From: Coptis chinensis
Taxonomy: Eukaryota > Streptophyta > Magnoliopsida > Ranunculales > Ranunculaceae
Reading direction: 5' to 3'
Assembly: GCA_015680905.1 (NCBI GenBank)
Contig: CM027380.1
Location: 39,858,001-39,922,000 of the forward strand
DNA length: 64,000 bases
This document shows, piece by piece, positions 12,197 through 23,065 of the stretch (within the stretch, counting starts at the first letter, position 1; every line of letters begins with the position of its first letter). Under the pieces are notes generated by a model. The model saw only the letters and a list, made by a program, of their open reading frames with translations. It did not search any database and had not been told where the DNA came from. The position numbers were made by a program, and so were the translations under genes.

Positions 12197-13662
12197 AACA
12201 AGATGTATGATTAATGGTGATTTTCTATGATGAGAAATTTTAAAAAAAAAATTTGATTTCTAAAGCCACTGATTTTCAAGGAATCTATGAAGTTAAGAGT
12301 CACTTTTGAAGTCATTGTTGCTTTTAGACTATTTTCTACCTCTAGAAATAGATTTTGTTGATGAAAGTCTAAGCCAAAGTGGAATATGCACTATTAGCCA
12401 CCTGATACATGTCAAATTGAAGAGTAATTTAATCTCCTAGTGAACTAGAAGAGAAATATAGAGACTTAACCCGTGAGATTTGAGCCTTTGAATTTCTTGG
12501 AGAGTTTTTACGTAAATTCAGAGTCCAAGTTGACTCAATCATTCTTCTGTGCTTAAATTCGTTGTATGGTCTCATTTTTTCTTATTTTGGTCGATCACGA
12601 AGTGACATCAACTGGGGAGATAGCCATTAGGTCTTGTAGTCTATTCGAAGCGGAATATCATACTGATAAGTCAAGTAGTAAGCCAATTAGCCTTTATCTA
12701 TACCACCTAGTAGGATTTTCATGTTAACCCTTTTGAGCCTTATATATTAAGCCTTTTCTTCTCAAACCAACTATACTTAACCCAACTCCAGATAAGGAGT
12801 GTAAACCCATATTATTGGCCTTACCCATATTTCTGAGAATTTCTAAAAAACTAAGGAGAAAGCTAGAAGAAAGAAGATTCGGAAGGAAAACTTACCAAAA
12901 TCAAATGAAGAAAATCATTCTTTTTGCTCAAAGTGATTCAATAGAAAAGAAAGAAAAAAATATATATATAGAAAAAAAAAATCATTGAGCAGAAGTAGTG
13001 AGAAAGTCAAGTAATGTAATCTACAAAGTGAAGAAATTTTCCATGAAGGTCAAGTACAAGCTGGTCTTTAGTTTATTCTCAGAAATTTTTTATTCCTTTT
13101 TACCATTTTCTTGTTAACCTATCCTAAGCCCCGTCTTAATATCCAGACTTATCACAAAAGTATGATATGAAGTGTAGAATAGGCGAGAGGATGCTAAAGT
13201 GAAGGACCCGACACTTCACATGTGATTGATGTTCTTTCCATGAGACTAATTTGTTTTTGAAATTTTATAAGTCCGTCTTTCTAGCTAAGTATGTGGGATG
13301 TTCTATTATTTTACTCATTTCCCTGCATAAAGAGATAAAATTGAAAACTTATCTAAAAGAGAGACTTTCTTGTGAGTGTATGAATGGTGAGGATTGAGGT
13401 TGATATATTCTTTGGATAGTAAGTTAGGAATTCCGTTACTTGGATATGAGCTTGTATTAGTTTGGCTAAACACACACACACCGTACGCTTTGGTTTTGGA
13501 AAGTAGTCCATGATTTCTATCTTTGGAAGTAGTAATGCGTCTTGGTAATAATGATGGAAACTGTGATGATTAATAATTTTTGAACTTGTTTATCAGTTGG
13601 CAAAAGTTTTTATCTCTGAGAAAATTATATATATCACCATATATCATGTTATGTTAATGTTT

Positions 13663-13835
13663 GTGGGTACTGTTTCTGAAAACCCTCACGAGACTAAACT
13701 CGTCCACTAGGGGTAACCTAGGGGTTTAAAAGGCTTGTTACACATGCTAAGTGTAATCGTGATTCCTACGAAAGTGAGTTAGGATTTTTTATTTTGTTAT
13801 TAGTTTAGTTTTAGTTTTGCTCGAGGACTAGCAAA
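13663..13835 (+). promoter_or_regulatory. Conserved hairpin cluster upstream of C polypurine tract
   Basis: Four inverted repeats: P1 GTGGGT (13663-13668) with ACCC(T)CAC (13682-13689); P3 CCACTAGG (13704-13711) with CCTAGGGG (13717-13724, one mismatch); P4 TTACAC (13738-13743) with GTGTAA (13751-13756) around a 7-base loop; P5 TTTGCTCG-AGGA-CTAGCAAA (13816-13835, one mismatch). P1 and P4 differ from those in A and B by paired changes that keep pairing. Confidence 0.6.
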
Positions 13836-13840
13836 ATGTA

Positions 13841-13853
13841 AGTTTGGGGGATT
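13841..13853 (+). other. Polypurine tract of element C
   Basis: AGTTTGGGGGATT immediately before the 3' LTR; presumed primer for plus-strand DNA synthesis. Confidence 0.8.
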
Positions 13854-15663
13854 TGATAAGCACGTAAATGATATATATTTCCGCTCAATTTTATATTAGT
13901 TAGTCCAGTTATTTTATTTGTTTGATTTAGTTAGTGTGTTTTTAGTGATTTTGCAGGATTGGAGTTAACTTGATTAAAACTGTTGAAACTGTCGAGATTC
14001 GAAGATATTAGTGTGTGTACGTTGATCTAGTTTAGTGGAGGTATCCCAGGTTGGTCAAGATATTGTTTGCGTGCATTGGATTTGGCCTTGTTGTCTGCTA
14101 ATGAGAATTTGGGCTCGGTACCTTACTACCTCAGCACCTGATGATCAGTAATAGAGAAACAAAACTATGGATATGAATATTTGGTGAATACACGTGAAGA
14201 CGAAATTTAATTTAGCACGTGACCTACATTCTCTAGTTTTGACCTATGGTTGGACCTTAATTATTTGGCCTCAAGTATTTGAACTGAGCGAAAATGGGGT
14301 CTTGAGCTTAAAGTCACATGGCTAAATTAAATGAAAGTAAGGAGCTGTGAGTGGGAATATGGAGCGAAATTAGTTATGGCACATGAGCTTACATAACCAG
14401 CAAAGGGGTGGACCAAAGATTAAAGACCGGACCATGTGCACTCAACTCAAATTCGAGGCCAACTACCTATCCTACCTACTGGACCACCGGATTGGAACAT
14501 TAGTCTTCTCCAATTCAATTCGCACGAACAGAAAAACCCATCCCTCAATTCCCGCGACCAAATCGAACCAATCAAATATCCCAACCGACCATCTAATCAC
14601 CCATGGGCTTAAACAATTATTTCTAATTCCCCTTTTTTGTAGAAAAACAGTATCCAATTCATAATGAGAGACGTGAGCAGGTCGATCTTTTGGTTTCCAA
14701 TTCGGTTTTGAATTTCACGCAACTCGACCAAATTAGATACTTCTAATTCAAATCAAACTCTCAAGGTGAATCCATTATATATAGAAGAGAGAAACAGTAA
14801 AAAGGGGCGCTCCACAACACAGAAAAAGAGAGAGCCAAAGAACCGAAGAGCCGAAGAGCAAGAATTGGAGCGAGAAGAAGAAGGCCAAGCCGAACCTACT
14901 GTCGACATGAGTTTTTCTTTACCTTACTTTAATTTTAGTTCTATTATTATCATGTGTAACTAAACTCTGTCTAGGACTTTGATGAACCTTTAGATTACTG
15001 TTTGTATATTGGGATTGATTTTAATAATTTCCAGTTGGTTTAATATTGATTATATTCTTCTAAGTTAAGTAATTTGATAGCGAAAATTTATCTTTCATAT
15101 AGTATGTCACGATGCGATATAGTTCGATATTAAATCGTTATTGATTAAGCCCGTTTTAACCTGTTTGTATCAAGTTTAGATATTACTTTCGTCGTGCGTA
15201 AAAGACGAGTAATCTTTTGAGTTTGATCTTTAATGCTAAACTTTTAGAAGATACATGTTTAGTTAAGAGCTGTCACGATCATATCTTCGAGAAAGCAAGG
15301 GTTACCTTTCCCTCATGCTACTCGTATTAAATCTGGAATATTAAAATTACTCCTAGAAATATAAACAGAAGTCTAATGTGGATTCAACAGTCCTAGAATT
15401 CTCTTTATTGAATTTCAATTGTTTAATTTATTATTTTCATAAACGTAGTTAAAATAATTAGCTTTAGTTAATAATAATTCCAAATTTCTATAAAACAACA
15501 TTGTCGAATTAGGTTAGGTAATATTTTAGTACTCGTTTGTCCGAAGTAGCAATCCTTGTGGGATCGACCCGTTTGCCGCAACTATTTTCAACGATAGCTG
15601 TGCGCTTGCGGTTTAATTAGGGTTAGATTAGTCTATTTAATTAGATTGACTAATTTTCTATCA
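13854..15663 (+). repeat. 3' LTR of element C
   Basis: Pairs with 5574-7378; ends CTATCA followed by TSD CCCCT. Differences from the 5' LTR cluster around 15060-15200, where small indels occur. Confidence 0.95.
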
Positions 15664-15668
15664 CCCCT

Positions 15669-16439
15669 ACACCTGCTATTTTACTAGATACCGAAATAGA
15701 AACTGAAGAGCCTACCACTGTAGAGGTACCAGTTACAACACAACCTAAGAAACAGAAAGCCACGGTTAAACATCCAGGTGATACCATTGCTAAATATAGA
15801 CAGAAACCACCGTTTCCACAAAAATTAGCCATGTTAACTAGGGATACAAATTATGAGGAGATTAGGGACGTTTTCAAGAATCTAACTATAAACCTTCCCT
15901 TCCTCGAAGTTATTAAAAAGCTACCACACCATGCTAAGTTTCTTAAGGAGTTGTGTACCACTAGGCGTAAGACCAATATACCAAAAGACGCCTTTTTAAC
16001 AGAACAATTCCCAACTTTATCTGAACATAATGGAATTGTTAAGTACAAGGACCCTGGTCGTCCTACTGTACAATGCACATTAGGAGATTCCTATACGACG
16101 ACCGCGCTATTAGACCTGGGGGCTAGTGTTAACTTACTCCCGTTTTATTTGTATAAACAAATAGGTCTAGATGAGATGCAACCCACTAAAATGACGTTGT
16201 AATTAGCTGATCGGTCTATTAAGTATCCTAAGGGTGTGGTCGAAAATGTGCTGGTAAAAGTTCAGGATTTCTACTATCCGGCTGATTTTGTAATCCTCGA
16301 TACAGAAGTCGCTAACGACTCTGTCCCGATCATCTTAGAAATCCCTTTCCTGGCAACTGCCAATGCGCTCATTAATTGCCACGATGGTTCAATGTCCATG
16401 TCTTTTGGCCATCTTGCTGTTGAAGTAAATGTTTTTTAA
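15669..16439 (+). pseudogene. Element B gag C-terminus and protease
   Basis: Continuation of the gag interrupted at 5573. It contains the Gag-protease linker (KPPFPQKLAMLTRDTN), a conserved block (FKNLTINLPFLEVIKKLPHH) and an aspartic protease with the plant Athila form of the active site, LLDLGASVNLLP, followed by KYPKGVVENVLVKV and FLATANALINC. The usual D-T/S-G is D-L-G, as is common in this lineage. A stop at 16201 sits where A has CAA (Gln), so it is a C-to-T change. In A the I-L-G-R-P motif is intact; here it reads I-L-E-I-P. The frame ends at 16437-16439. Confidence 0.88.
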
Positions 16440-17261
16440 AAAAAGACACATGTACCCGATTCGTCTATGGATGGAGAGGTTAGCATGATCGAGAGTTTAA
16501 AACGAGACTATTGCAACAACACGTTCCCCGATAATCATATGCCCAAATTTCTTTTCTTTGGAAGTTCGGACTCCAACATTTTCATCCCTACACTAGTCGA
16601 TACACATATTATGGATGAGGGGCCGAGATAGATGACTTTCTCAAAGATATAGAGGACTACCATAGTAATGTGGATATGACCAACCTAGATGAGGAATTCA
16701 ATGAGTTTCTTAGAGCGGTGATGATTCACCCTATCATGAACTACTTTGCACAACATCCACCTCGACTTCCCTCCTTCCACCCTTTCAAAGGAATCTCGAG
16801 TTTGCACTTTCGATCCTTTTGTTTCTCCCCGTGCTTCATAATTTTTTAAATCCACCTAGTAAACAAATACTTGAAAGGACAAACCATTTGACACCTTCAT
16901 TTTCAGACTTGAGACAGTCCCTACCTACACTATGAATGAGTTTTGTGCTAAACCCACATCCTCATTTTTTCCATGCTTTCCTTCTACAACTTATCCATAT
17001 CCACCATTTTCTCCACAACCATTCACTTTTCCACACTTATTCACTAGGACACCCTCTCGTTCAAAAATGAAAAAGAAGGTGCATGTTAGGTTGCGTTATA
17101 GGGTTATCCGACTTCGCTTTCAGTTCACTAGGTTGCGTCATAGGAAATCTTGGTGCTTGATTGTGTTTGGATATGTTTTCTGTGATATTTATCTATGGAA
17201 TGATCCTAAACTATTTCGGTTGTTGATATATGATAAACTGCATGTTCATACATATGTTTAG
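16440..17261 (+). pseudogene. Element B pol-replacement tail
   Basis: Decayed coding sequence that follows protease where RT should be. The start (SMIESL-like, then FFGSSDS) still matches A, but the matching then stops and a short Phe/Pro/Thr-rich segment follows (about 16932-17090: FFPCFPSTTYPYPPF, then FPHLFTRTPSRSK). D has the same segment at 31157-31507 (FFPFFPFFPSQNYPHPTYLP). No RT, RNase H or integrase motif is present. From about 17313 the sequence aligns with A downstream of integrase. The function of the tail is unknown. Confidence 0.65.
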
Positions 17262-17511
17262 ATAAAGTCTTGAGTATCTGACTATGAACGACTCAACTTT
17301 TGTGTTTGGTGCATTTCCTTTCATTTCTGTATATTGGTAAGTGTACCATTAAGGTAACCGGGCCCTCCCTATGGAGTGTGTGTCTATAAGTACCAGATCC
17401 TAAGTCCACGTTTAACATAATTCACGTTTTCCACTCTTGCATGTTTTCTCGGATTTTTGAGTCATGTTTCTCTCTGGGGTGAATTATGTCTTTCTTGCTT
17501 ATTGTTTTTCC

Positions 17512-17582
<71 letters not shown>

Positions 17583-17632
17583 TAATAAACATAGTAATCT
17601 AGGAAGTCTCGAATCGACTTTAAAAAGACCTC

Positions 17633-17670
<38 letters not shown>

Positions 17671-18353
17671 CTAAACTTTGTTGTAAAAAATTTGTTTGGG
17701 GGTGGGGTGTTCGTGTTTCCATCCTAGAATGTTTTATGTCCCATTAGAGTTGCTTAGGCCGTTTAATTGTATTTCGATTCGGGTTGACATAATCTATGAA
17801 TTTAGAGTTCAGTCGTTCGCATAACGTACGTCAGGCACGCACTTCGAGGCATTTTTCACTATCTTATATGTTATCCACGGTCAGAATAAAGTGTTTTATG
17901 GATCATTGGATTGGAAATTCTCTCCTAATCATTTCCATATCTCATTCGCAAAAATCGGACCGGTAACGAAGCGGCAATTTTAGTTTGAAGTTTCGCGAAA
18001 AATCGAAAAATTCAAAAATTTCGAATTGGGCTTGGGCCCAACCCACGCCCTTACCTTTGCCCCAACAGTTGCGTTCATCCTTCCAAACCGCCATTAACGC
18101 CCACCAAAGCTCCAAAACCTAAAAAAAAAAATTAAAAAGAAACCTAAACTAACCCACGCCAACCATCAAAAATCCACTTCAAATCTTCTCTAAAACCAAA
18201 CCACCACCAAATCCACCAACTTACATCATCAAAAACCACCGAAAATTACAAAAATTCAAGCTGTCGCGCCACCACCACTGGTTGTTTCATTTGGTTGACT
18301 TAAATTCCAACCCCACATCCCATTTAAACCCCCACTACATTCCAAACACTATA
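17262..18353 (+). other. Element B spacer before ORF3a, with microsatellites
   Basis: About 1.1 kb noncoding. It includes a poly(A) run (17514-17531), an (AT)n microsatellite (17531-17578), a second poly(A) run (17638-17668), and a polypurine-like tract GTTTGGGGGTGGGGTG (about 17694-17709). The G-rich tract and flanks are conserved in A at about 39883-39900. Confidence 0.75.
17531..17578. repeat. (AT)n microsatellite
   Basis: About 24 AT units between two poly(A) runs in the spacer of element B. Absent from the equivalent spacer of A, so it expanded locally. Confidence 0.95.
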
Positions 18354-19528
18354 ATGGCTCAACAACGTCGAATTTTGCCAGAGCAAGCATTTATTGGCGA
18401 CTACTTTGCACCGTTTTATGGTGACGAAATGATTAGTAGAGACTGGAATAGCTTGTGGTACTCGACCGAAACCTTTTACCACGAAGACTTAGTCCGACGG
18501 TTCTACAATACGAGAGGGAGTTGGAGGGGACTAGAATTTTTGTTATGGTGGCGAAAAGGAGGAAGGAAGTAACTACTGGGTTGTTGGCTGAAATTCTAGG
18601 CATTCCGCCTAGAATCCATCTGGATGTCACGTTACAGGAGTCCCAATATAATGGGGTAGAGCCGTTGATGAACGTGGCGCATTACGAAAAGGAACTACAA
18701 TGCGAGATCGCATTGTGTTCGCCAGAGCATCCCTCGAAACAACCAGGTGGGCTGCGGCTTTCGATGGATTGGGGCGACGCCCCGGGAAGGAGAAGGTCGG
18801 CGACATCGGTCCGAATCGCCTCCACATTTTATGGATACCGAGGGAGCGAAGTCACGAAGTTACGTATCTTGGAGTTTTGCTTAGCATGATTTGGGGAGTG
18901 GGAAAGTTTATGGCACCTCTCCCTGTTTTAATAACCAAGATCATCTTTGAAGTTGAGAGCAGCGACTCCGTCGATAGGGATTACATCACCCTACACGAAA
19001 TCCCTCGGATCTATGAGGATTGTGTCCAACGAGTTTGGAGGTTACCCGAGGATAGAGAAGAGGGCGAGAAGGATGGTGGAAATGAGAATGACGAGGGAGG
19101 ATGGGGAAATGGGAATGACTTCGGAAGATGAGGAGGATTTGACTTGTTTTGATGTGGATGCCTTGGAGAGGTCTTTCGGATGCGTAACGCATGGCTGTGA
19201 TTCATCGTGGCATCGCGTTAAGCTCAACACTATCTGCGAAACCCTCCGGACTCGATAGGCAACTATCCACCATAACCGAGATCCGTACCCGGAGAGGATG
19301 AGAGGTGGGAACAGATGAGGGCGAGCTAGAAGCTTCGCCGCGATTAAGGCCGACATGCTTGCACGATTCCCACCTCACGGGGATTCTCCTTCTGAGGACA
19401 CACCATCGAGGCACGAGCGTCGTCGCCGAAAGACGAATGGTGCTGGCCCATCGGGAGCTCAGGAGCCATCTCCTGAGCATGTGCCCTCCGCTACCAGTAC
19501 CGAAGTGGTTAGGGATAGTATAGTTTGA
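18354..19528 (+). pseudogene. Element B ORF3a (Athila ORF-1 / plant transposon protein type)
   Basis: Begins MAQQRRILPEQAF at 18354, the same start as 40556 in A. Key blocks: PEQAFIGDYF, RDWNSLWYSTETFYHEDLVRRFY and VTTGLLAEILGIPPR, which resemble the Athila ORF-1 / 'putative plant transposon protein' families (HEDLVRRFY, then a short beta-rich block, then LLAEILGIP). The sequence needs three frames: a shift near 18515, another near 18750, and a further shift near 19100; the C-terminus (FDVDALERS to the TGA at 19526) contains more stops. The role of this protein in retrotransposition is unknown; it occupies the env-like position but no signal peptide or membrane segment is evident. Confidence 0.7.
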
Positions 19529-20332
19529 TGTTTTTTATTTGTAGTTTTATTATTATTAGTTATTTTAATGTAAGGTTTAATTCCGTAATTTGGATTTTGT
19601 AGTAAAAGGGCATTTAATGCCAATTTTAATATAATGTCATTATTTTTATTGTGCGTGATTGTTTAATATTGATCCCACCTTCCCAAATTGTTTGGGGGTG
19701 GTGTTATCTATTCCAACATGATTTTTATATGACCCTTGTTTTAGAAGTTATTGCGGAGTCAGGGTGAAAATATGGCCGTTTAGGCATATCTATGAATAAG
19801 TATCATGGTAGGATGAAATCTCGATAAAATAGGTAGATTCTATCCTAAATTCAACCTAAAAGATACTAGGTTTGTTGTAGAATCAAGAAAATGAGTTATT
19901 TTCGTTTTCGGGTTTGCAAATTTTATTATTTCCGGAAACTGCCGTAAAAACTTTTTGGCAACTTCCCGATCCGTTTTAACAACTTAAAACCTATATAAAC
20001 TTCATTCATTCTACACTCACAACCCACAATACACCTAACTTCCATCACTCACCTTTCACTCCCACGTTTCCCACGTTTCGTCTCATTTTTCGATCTTCAG
20101 CACCTCGAAGCGCACTGCGCGCCTGCAGGAGGCGCACTCATCGCTCTACACATTTGTCGAATTTTGTTCGAGCGCACTTTTCAGCGCCAAGGTGAGCGAC
20201 TTCGCTCTCAAACACTGGAATTTCAAAATCATCGAGCGCACTTCTCATACGACTTCCGTGGACCAGAAAAATTCCAGTTTTCTGCGGGTTGTTTCCGGAT
20301 CATTCGCAGCTATTCCAGAGCGTAATTTTGAG
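19529..20332 (+). other. Element B spacer between ORF3a and ORF3b
   Basis: Noncoding, about 800 bp. A polypurine-like TTGTTTGGGGGTGGTG lies at about 19688-19703. From about 20100 there are GAGCGCAC-type GC-rich words like those in the gag leaders. An open frame runs from 20192 into ORF3b. Confidence 0.7.
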
Positions 20333-21250
20333 ATGACATCTCCTACATTGATACCAGAACAGTCTTTCGAAGATTTTTTCCAAAGTAATACTTATGGTGC
20401 TTGGTTTCGCGAGGCGATCACATACGTTGGCTGGGAACCGCTCATGGTAAGACCTGATGCACTGTATTCTCAAACACTAGCATCTTATTTTTACGATAAC
20501 TGCATTTTCTTTGAGAGACCAGATGGAGAACAAGTGTTCTCCATCAACATTGATAATGAACCAATGGAAATTACGCTAGCATTTGTTCTTGGACTTGCTA
20601 TGCCCGCTGAAATACAAGACCCATGGTGCTATTGGGTAGATAATATGTATGTCTACACTTACGAGTTTTTGCATGAGTCATATGGCGCGGGCATTTTCCG
20701 TATCGAGGACCAAGGGGAATATAACGTCGCCTTTGGTAGCCTGTCCATGAACATAGGAACTGTTATGTTTTGGATCATGCTAAACATTTTAGGGGAATGG
20801 CGTTTTTCTTCTGTGAATGGTGCCACTTGCAACGTCTTCCTTGCTTTAGCCACGGGACGTATGTGTCATGACCTTCCCCGAACGTAGATGTCTAGTTTAG
20901 CTCGATCCCATAGCATGAGGCATAAGTACCTTCTTATGCCTGTTCTAATTTCCCGTATTATGCTATGTTTCTTTCCTATTTTTTGTACACGTTTCACGGA
21001 TTGGATTACGATTAACAACATGCGACCCACCAATAGTATTATTCGATCTTTCCGTGCAATGACTTGGCAAGGGTGGAGGATACAACCTCATCAGGTTGCA
21101 CCCTACACTCCATCAGACCAAGTGGCTCTTAATAGGTTAGCAATAATAGACGATAAATGGCGGGAAGCCTGGCAAATTATCATGGCATGGCAGGACGCGA
21201 AGGAACCTCACTTCTTTATAGAAGAAGAGGGTGAGGAAGATGATGAGTAA
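20333..21250 (+). pseudogene. Element B ORF3b (second Athila ORF-1-like protein)
   Basis: About 305 codons with one stop at 20885. The Met at 20333 (MTSPTLIPEQSFEDFF) is chosen because A has the same MT start at 42595, although the frame is open further upstream in both. It shares architecture with ORF3a: PEQ-x-F near the start, a W-x-x-L block, L-x-x-x-FY, then a short beta-rich block and FVLGLAMP where ORF3a has AEILGIP. The C-terminal half is hydrophobic in places (YLLMPVLISRIMLCFFPIF) and ends in an acidic tail. A's copy is uninterrupted. Function unknown. Confidence 0.72.
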
Positions 21251-21453
21251 AGCGGGAGATAAGGTAAGTTTTAATTCTAGTTAGTGTTTGCTTATGTCCC
21301 AAGCAATTTCATTCTTTTAACCCCATAATGGGTAGAACTTCATTATAGAGTTCGTCGGTTTTTATTCCCTATATTAGTATGTTCTAACCTTGTTTTGCGG
21401 ATGTTCCCGAATTTCACGATTCAATGGTATTTTTCCAACCCTCTTTATTTAAA

Positions 21454-21493
21454 ATGCTTTGAGGACAAAGCATGCTTCTTGTTTGGGGGGGGG
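21454..21493 (+). promoter_or_regulatory. AGGA-loop hairpin and internal G-run, element B
   Basis: Perfect 8-bp stem ATGCTTTG / CAAAGCAT around AGGA (21454-21473), then GTTTGGGGGGGGG at 21481-21493. It lies about 200 bases after ORF3b. The copy in A (43718-43758) keeps 5 bp of stem and a longer G-run. Confidence 0.55.
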
Positions 21494-22285
21494 CATAGAA
21501 ACATGTGTAATTAAGGCATTTGTTAGGACATAGATAGGTATAATATGCATTTGTTTTCTAGTTAAAATTTAAAAAAATTCAAAAATATAAATAAATAAGT
21601 TATGCTATACACTTAGGAATATTGGTATTGTTTTCTTTCTCTATGCTCTTAATAATCTAGAAGTCTCACGTAGCTTTTGCATTAGAATAATTTTTAGAAA
21701 CTTAGGTTAATATGTAGGTAATAATCTTTGCATCTATCTATAAATATATTACATGAGTATCTATGATTGTTAGCAGTGAGTTTCTGAAATCTAGGCTAGA
21801 GTACTTATTCTACAAATCCTGTGAGAGTATAGCCTAAAGCCTTATATGAGCGAAACATTTGAGAAATGACACAAGGGAGAAGTAAAATCCAGATAGAGAT
21901 ATCACACGTCCACTTGCTTGATCACTAAACCATATCCTAAGCGAGAATTTAGGCCCTCTTTGGATCGATATAGCCAGAAATTCAAACCTATGAATTATAT
22001 TCCGCTAGTCGCCCCTCTGAGCCCTTCTTTAACCTTCCATAAACCACAATTCCTTTACCCTGTTACAAAAACAAAACAAAATAAAAAATTCAACCTACCC
22101 AATTTAGAATAAGTCTAAGAATAGAATGAGGAAGAAAGAAGAAGAGAAAAACCCGTGTAAACAAAAGTTAGTTAATTGCTTCAGAAAATAAAGAAAAGAA
22201 GTTTCCATCCAAAGAAAAGAAAAATAAAAATAGAAATAAAATAAAAACTCCAAAAAAATAGAATAAAAGGGGTAAAAAGCCAAAG

Positions 22286-22316
<31 letters not shown>

Positions 22317-22867
22317 TAAACAAAGTGTAGAAGCAAAAATAAATAGCAAGGTTTTCTCTAGTTACATAATACGAAGACTCTATTATCTCAGACTTGTCCT
22401 TTTTGAATATCCATTTCCTTCCTTCTTAAACCATCTCCTAATCCCCGCAACACCTAATAAAGACCTCTAGCTCAATTAGGAATAGGCTAGTGTGATAGAA
22501 AGTGGCAGATGTGTTTGATCGACTCCGGCTTCCTTGTTGTCATTGAGATTGTAAGGTAAAGTGTGCCCACTGCACACTGGAGTAATGAAACTTGAGTGGA
22601 AAAATCAGAGTGTTGTATCTTGACTATTATTGTGAGAACCTACTTAAGGATGCTATTCCGAGTTTCAGAAATGAACCTGCTAGACATTTCATAGTATTAC
22701 TCATTGTATATATATTTATTGTAGATGATTGATTATTATGCATATATTAGCTTAGGTTTCGACTTGATTACTCTATATGCATTGCTAGTGAGAGGTATAT
22801 TTAATTTAGAGCATGAATAAGGAAACAATAGTTTTATTTCTTAGTCGTTGTAGTATAGATGAAGTTT

Positions 22868-23046
22868 GTGAGTACCTTCACTGGAAAACTCTCACGAGGC
22901 AATAACTCGTCCACTAGGGAATTCCTAGTGGTTTAAGGCCTTGTTGCATATGGTCAATGCAATCGCACTCAACAAAACGAGAGTAGATAGAACTCCATTT
23001 TTGGTCACTTATTCTAATTTCTCATCTTTGCTTGAGGACAAGCAAA
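22868..23046 (+). promoter_or_regulatory. Conserved hairpin cluster upstream of B polypurine tract
   Basis: P1 GTGAGT (22868-22873) with ACTC(T)CAC (22888-22895); P3 CCACTAGG (22911-22918) with CCTAGTGG (22924-22931), perfect; P4 TTGCAT (22944-22949) with ATGCAA (22957-22962) around a 7-base loop; P5 TTTGCTTG-AGGA-CAAGCAAA (23027-23046), perfect. An alternative ACGAG/CTCGT pairing overlaps the P1 right arm. Confidence 0.65.
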
Positions 23047-23050
23047 ATGC

Positions 23051-23065
23051 TGTTTGGGGGTGGTT
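23051..23065 (+). other. Polypurine tract of element B
   Basis: TGTTTGGGGGTGGTT abutting the 3' LTR and five bases after hairpin P5. Confidence 0.85.

Larger units (their letters stand above)
11331..13853 (+). other. 3' noncoding region of element C
   Basis: About 2.5 kb with no supported gene. It contains G-rich tracts at about 11419-11427 (AAGTTTGGGGGTG context) and 12187-12196, an AGGA-loop hairpin (12158-12173), A-rich and AT-repeat patches near 12950-12980, and a hairpin cluster at 13663-13835. Its last 200 bases align with the same region in A, B and D. Confidence 0.8.
5574..15663 (+). mobile_element. Element C: gag-only Ty3/gypsy element nested in B
   Basis: LTRs 5574-7378 (1,805 bp) and 13854-15663 (1,810 bp), differing at roughly 2% of positions by eye; TSD CCCCT at 5569-5573 and 15664-15668. 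It has a tRNA-Asp-like primer site, one long gag-like frame (8049-11330), about 2.5 kb of noncoding sequence and a polypurine tract. No RT, RNase H or integrase motifs occur on either strand, so it is non-autonomous (similar in concept to TR-GAG elements). Its LTRs and Gag are clearly distinct from A, B and D, but its 3' hairpins are shared with them, which places it in a related Athila-like lineage. Confidence 0.94.
21251..23065 (+). other. 3' noncoding region of element B
   Basis: About 1.8 kb without a supported gene. It holds an AGGA-loop hairpin and G-run (21454-21493), A-rich sequence and an (AT)n run (about 22292-22316), the hairpin cluster 22868-23046 and the polypurine tract. The whole stretch aligns with A (43513-45333) and with D in reverse orientation. 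Confidence 0.85.

Noticed and set aside
17464-17727. Open frame across the poly(A) and (AT)n runs
   Set aside because: Product is mostly Lys and Tyr-Ile repeats from the microsatellite.
22104-22349. Minus-strand Phe/Tyr-rich frame in B 3' region
   Set aside because: A consequence of A-rich and (AT)n sequence; not conserved in A or D.
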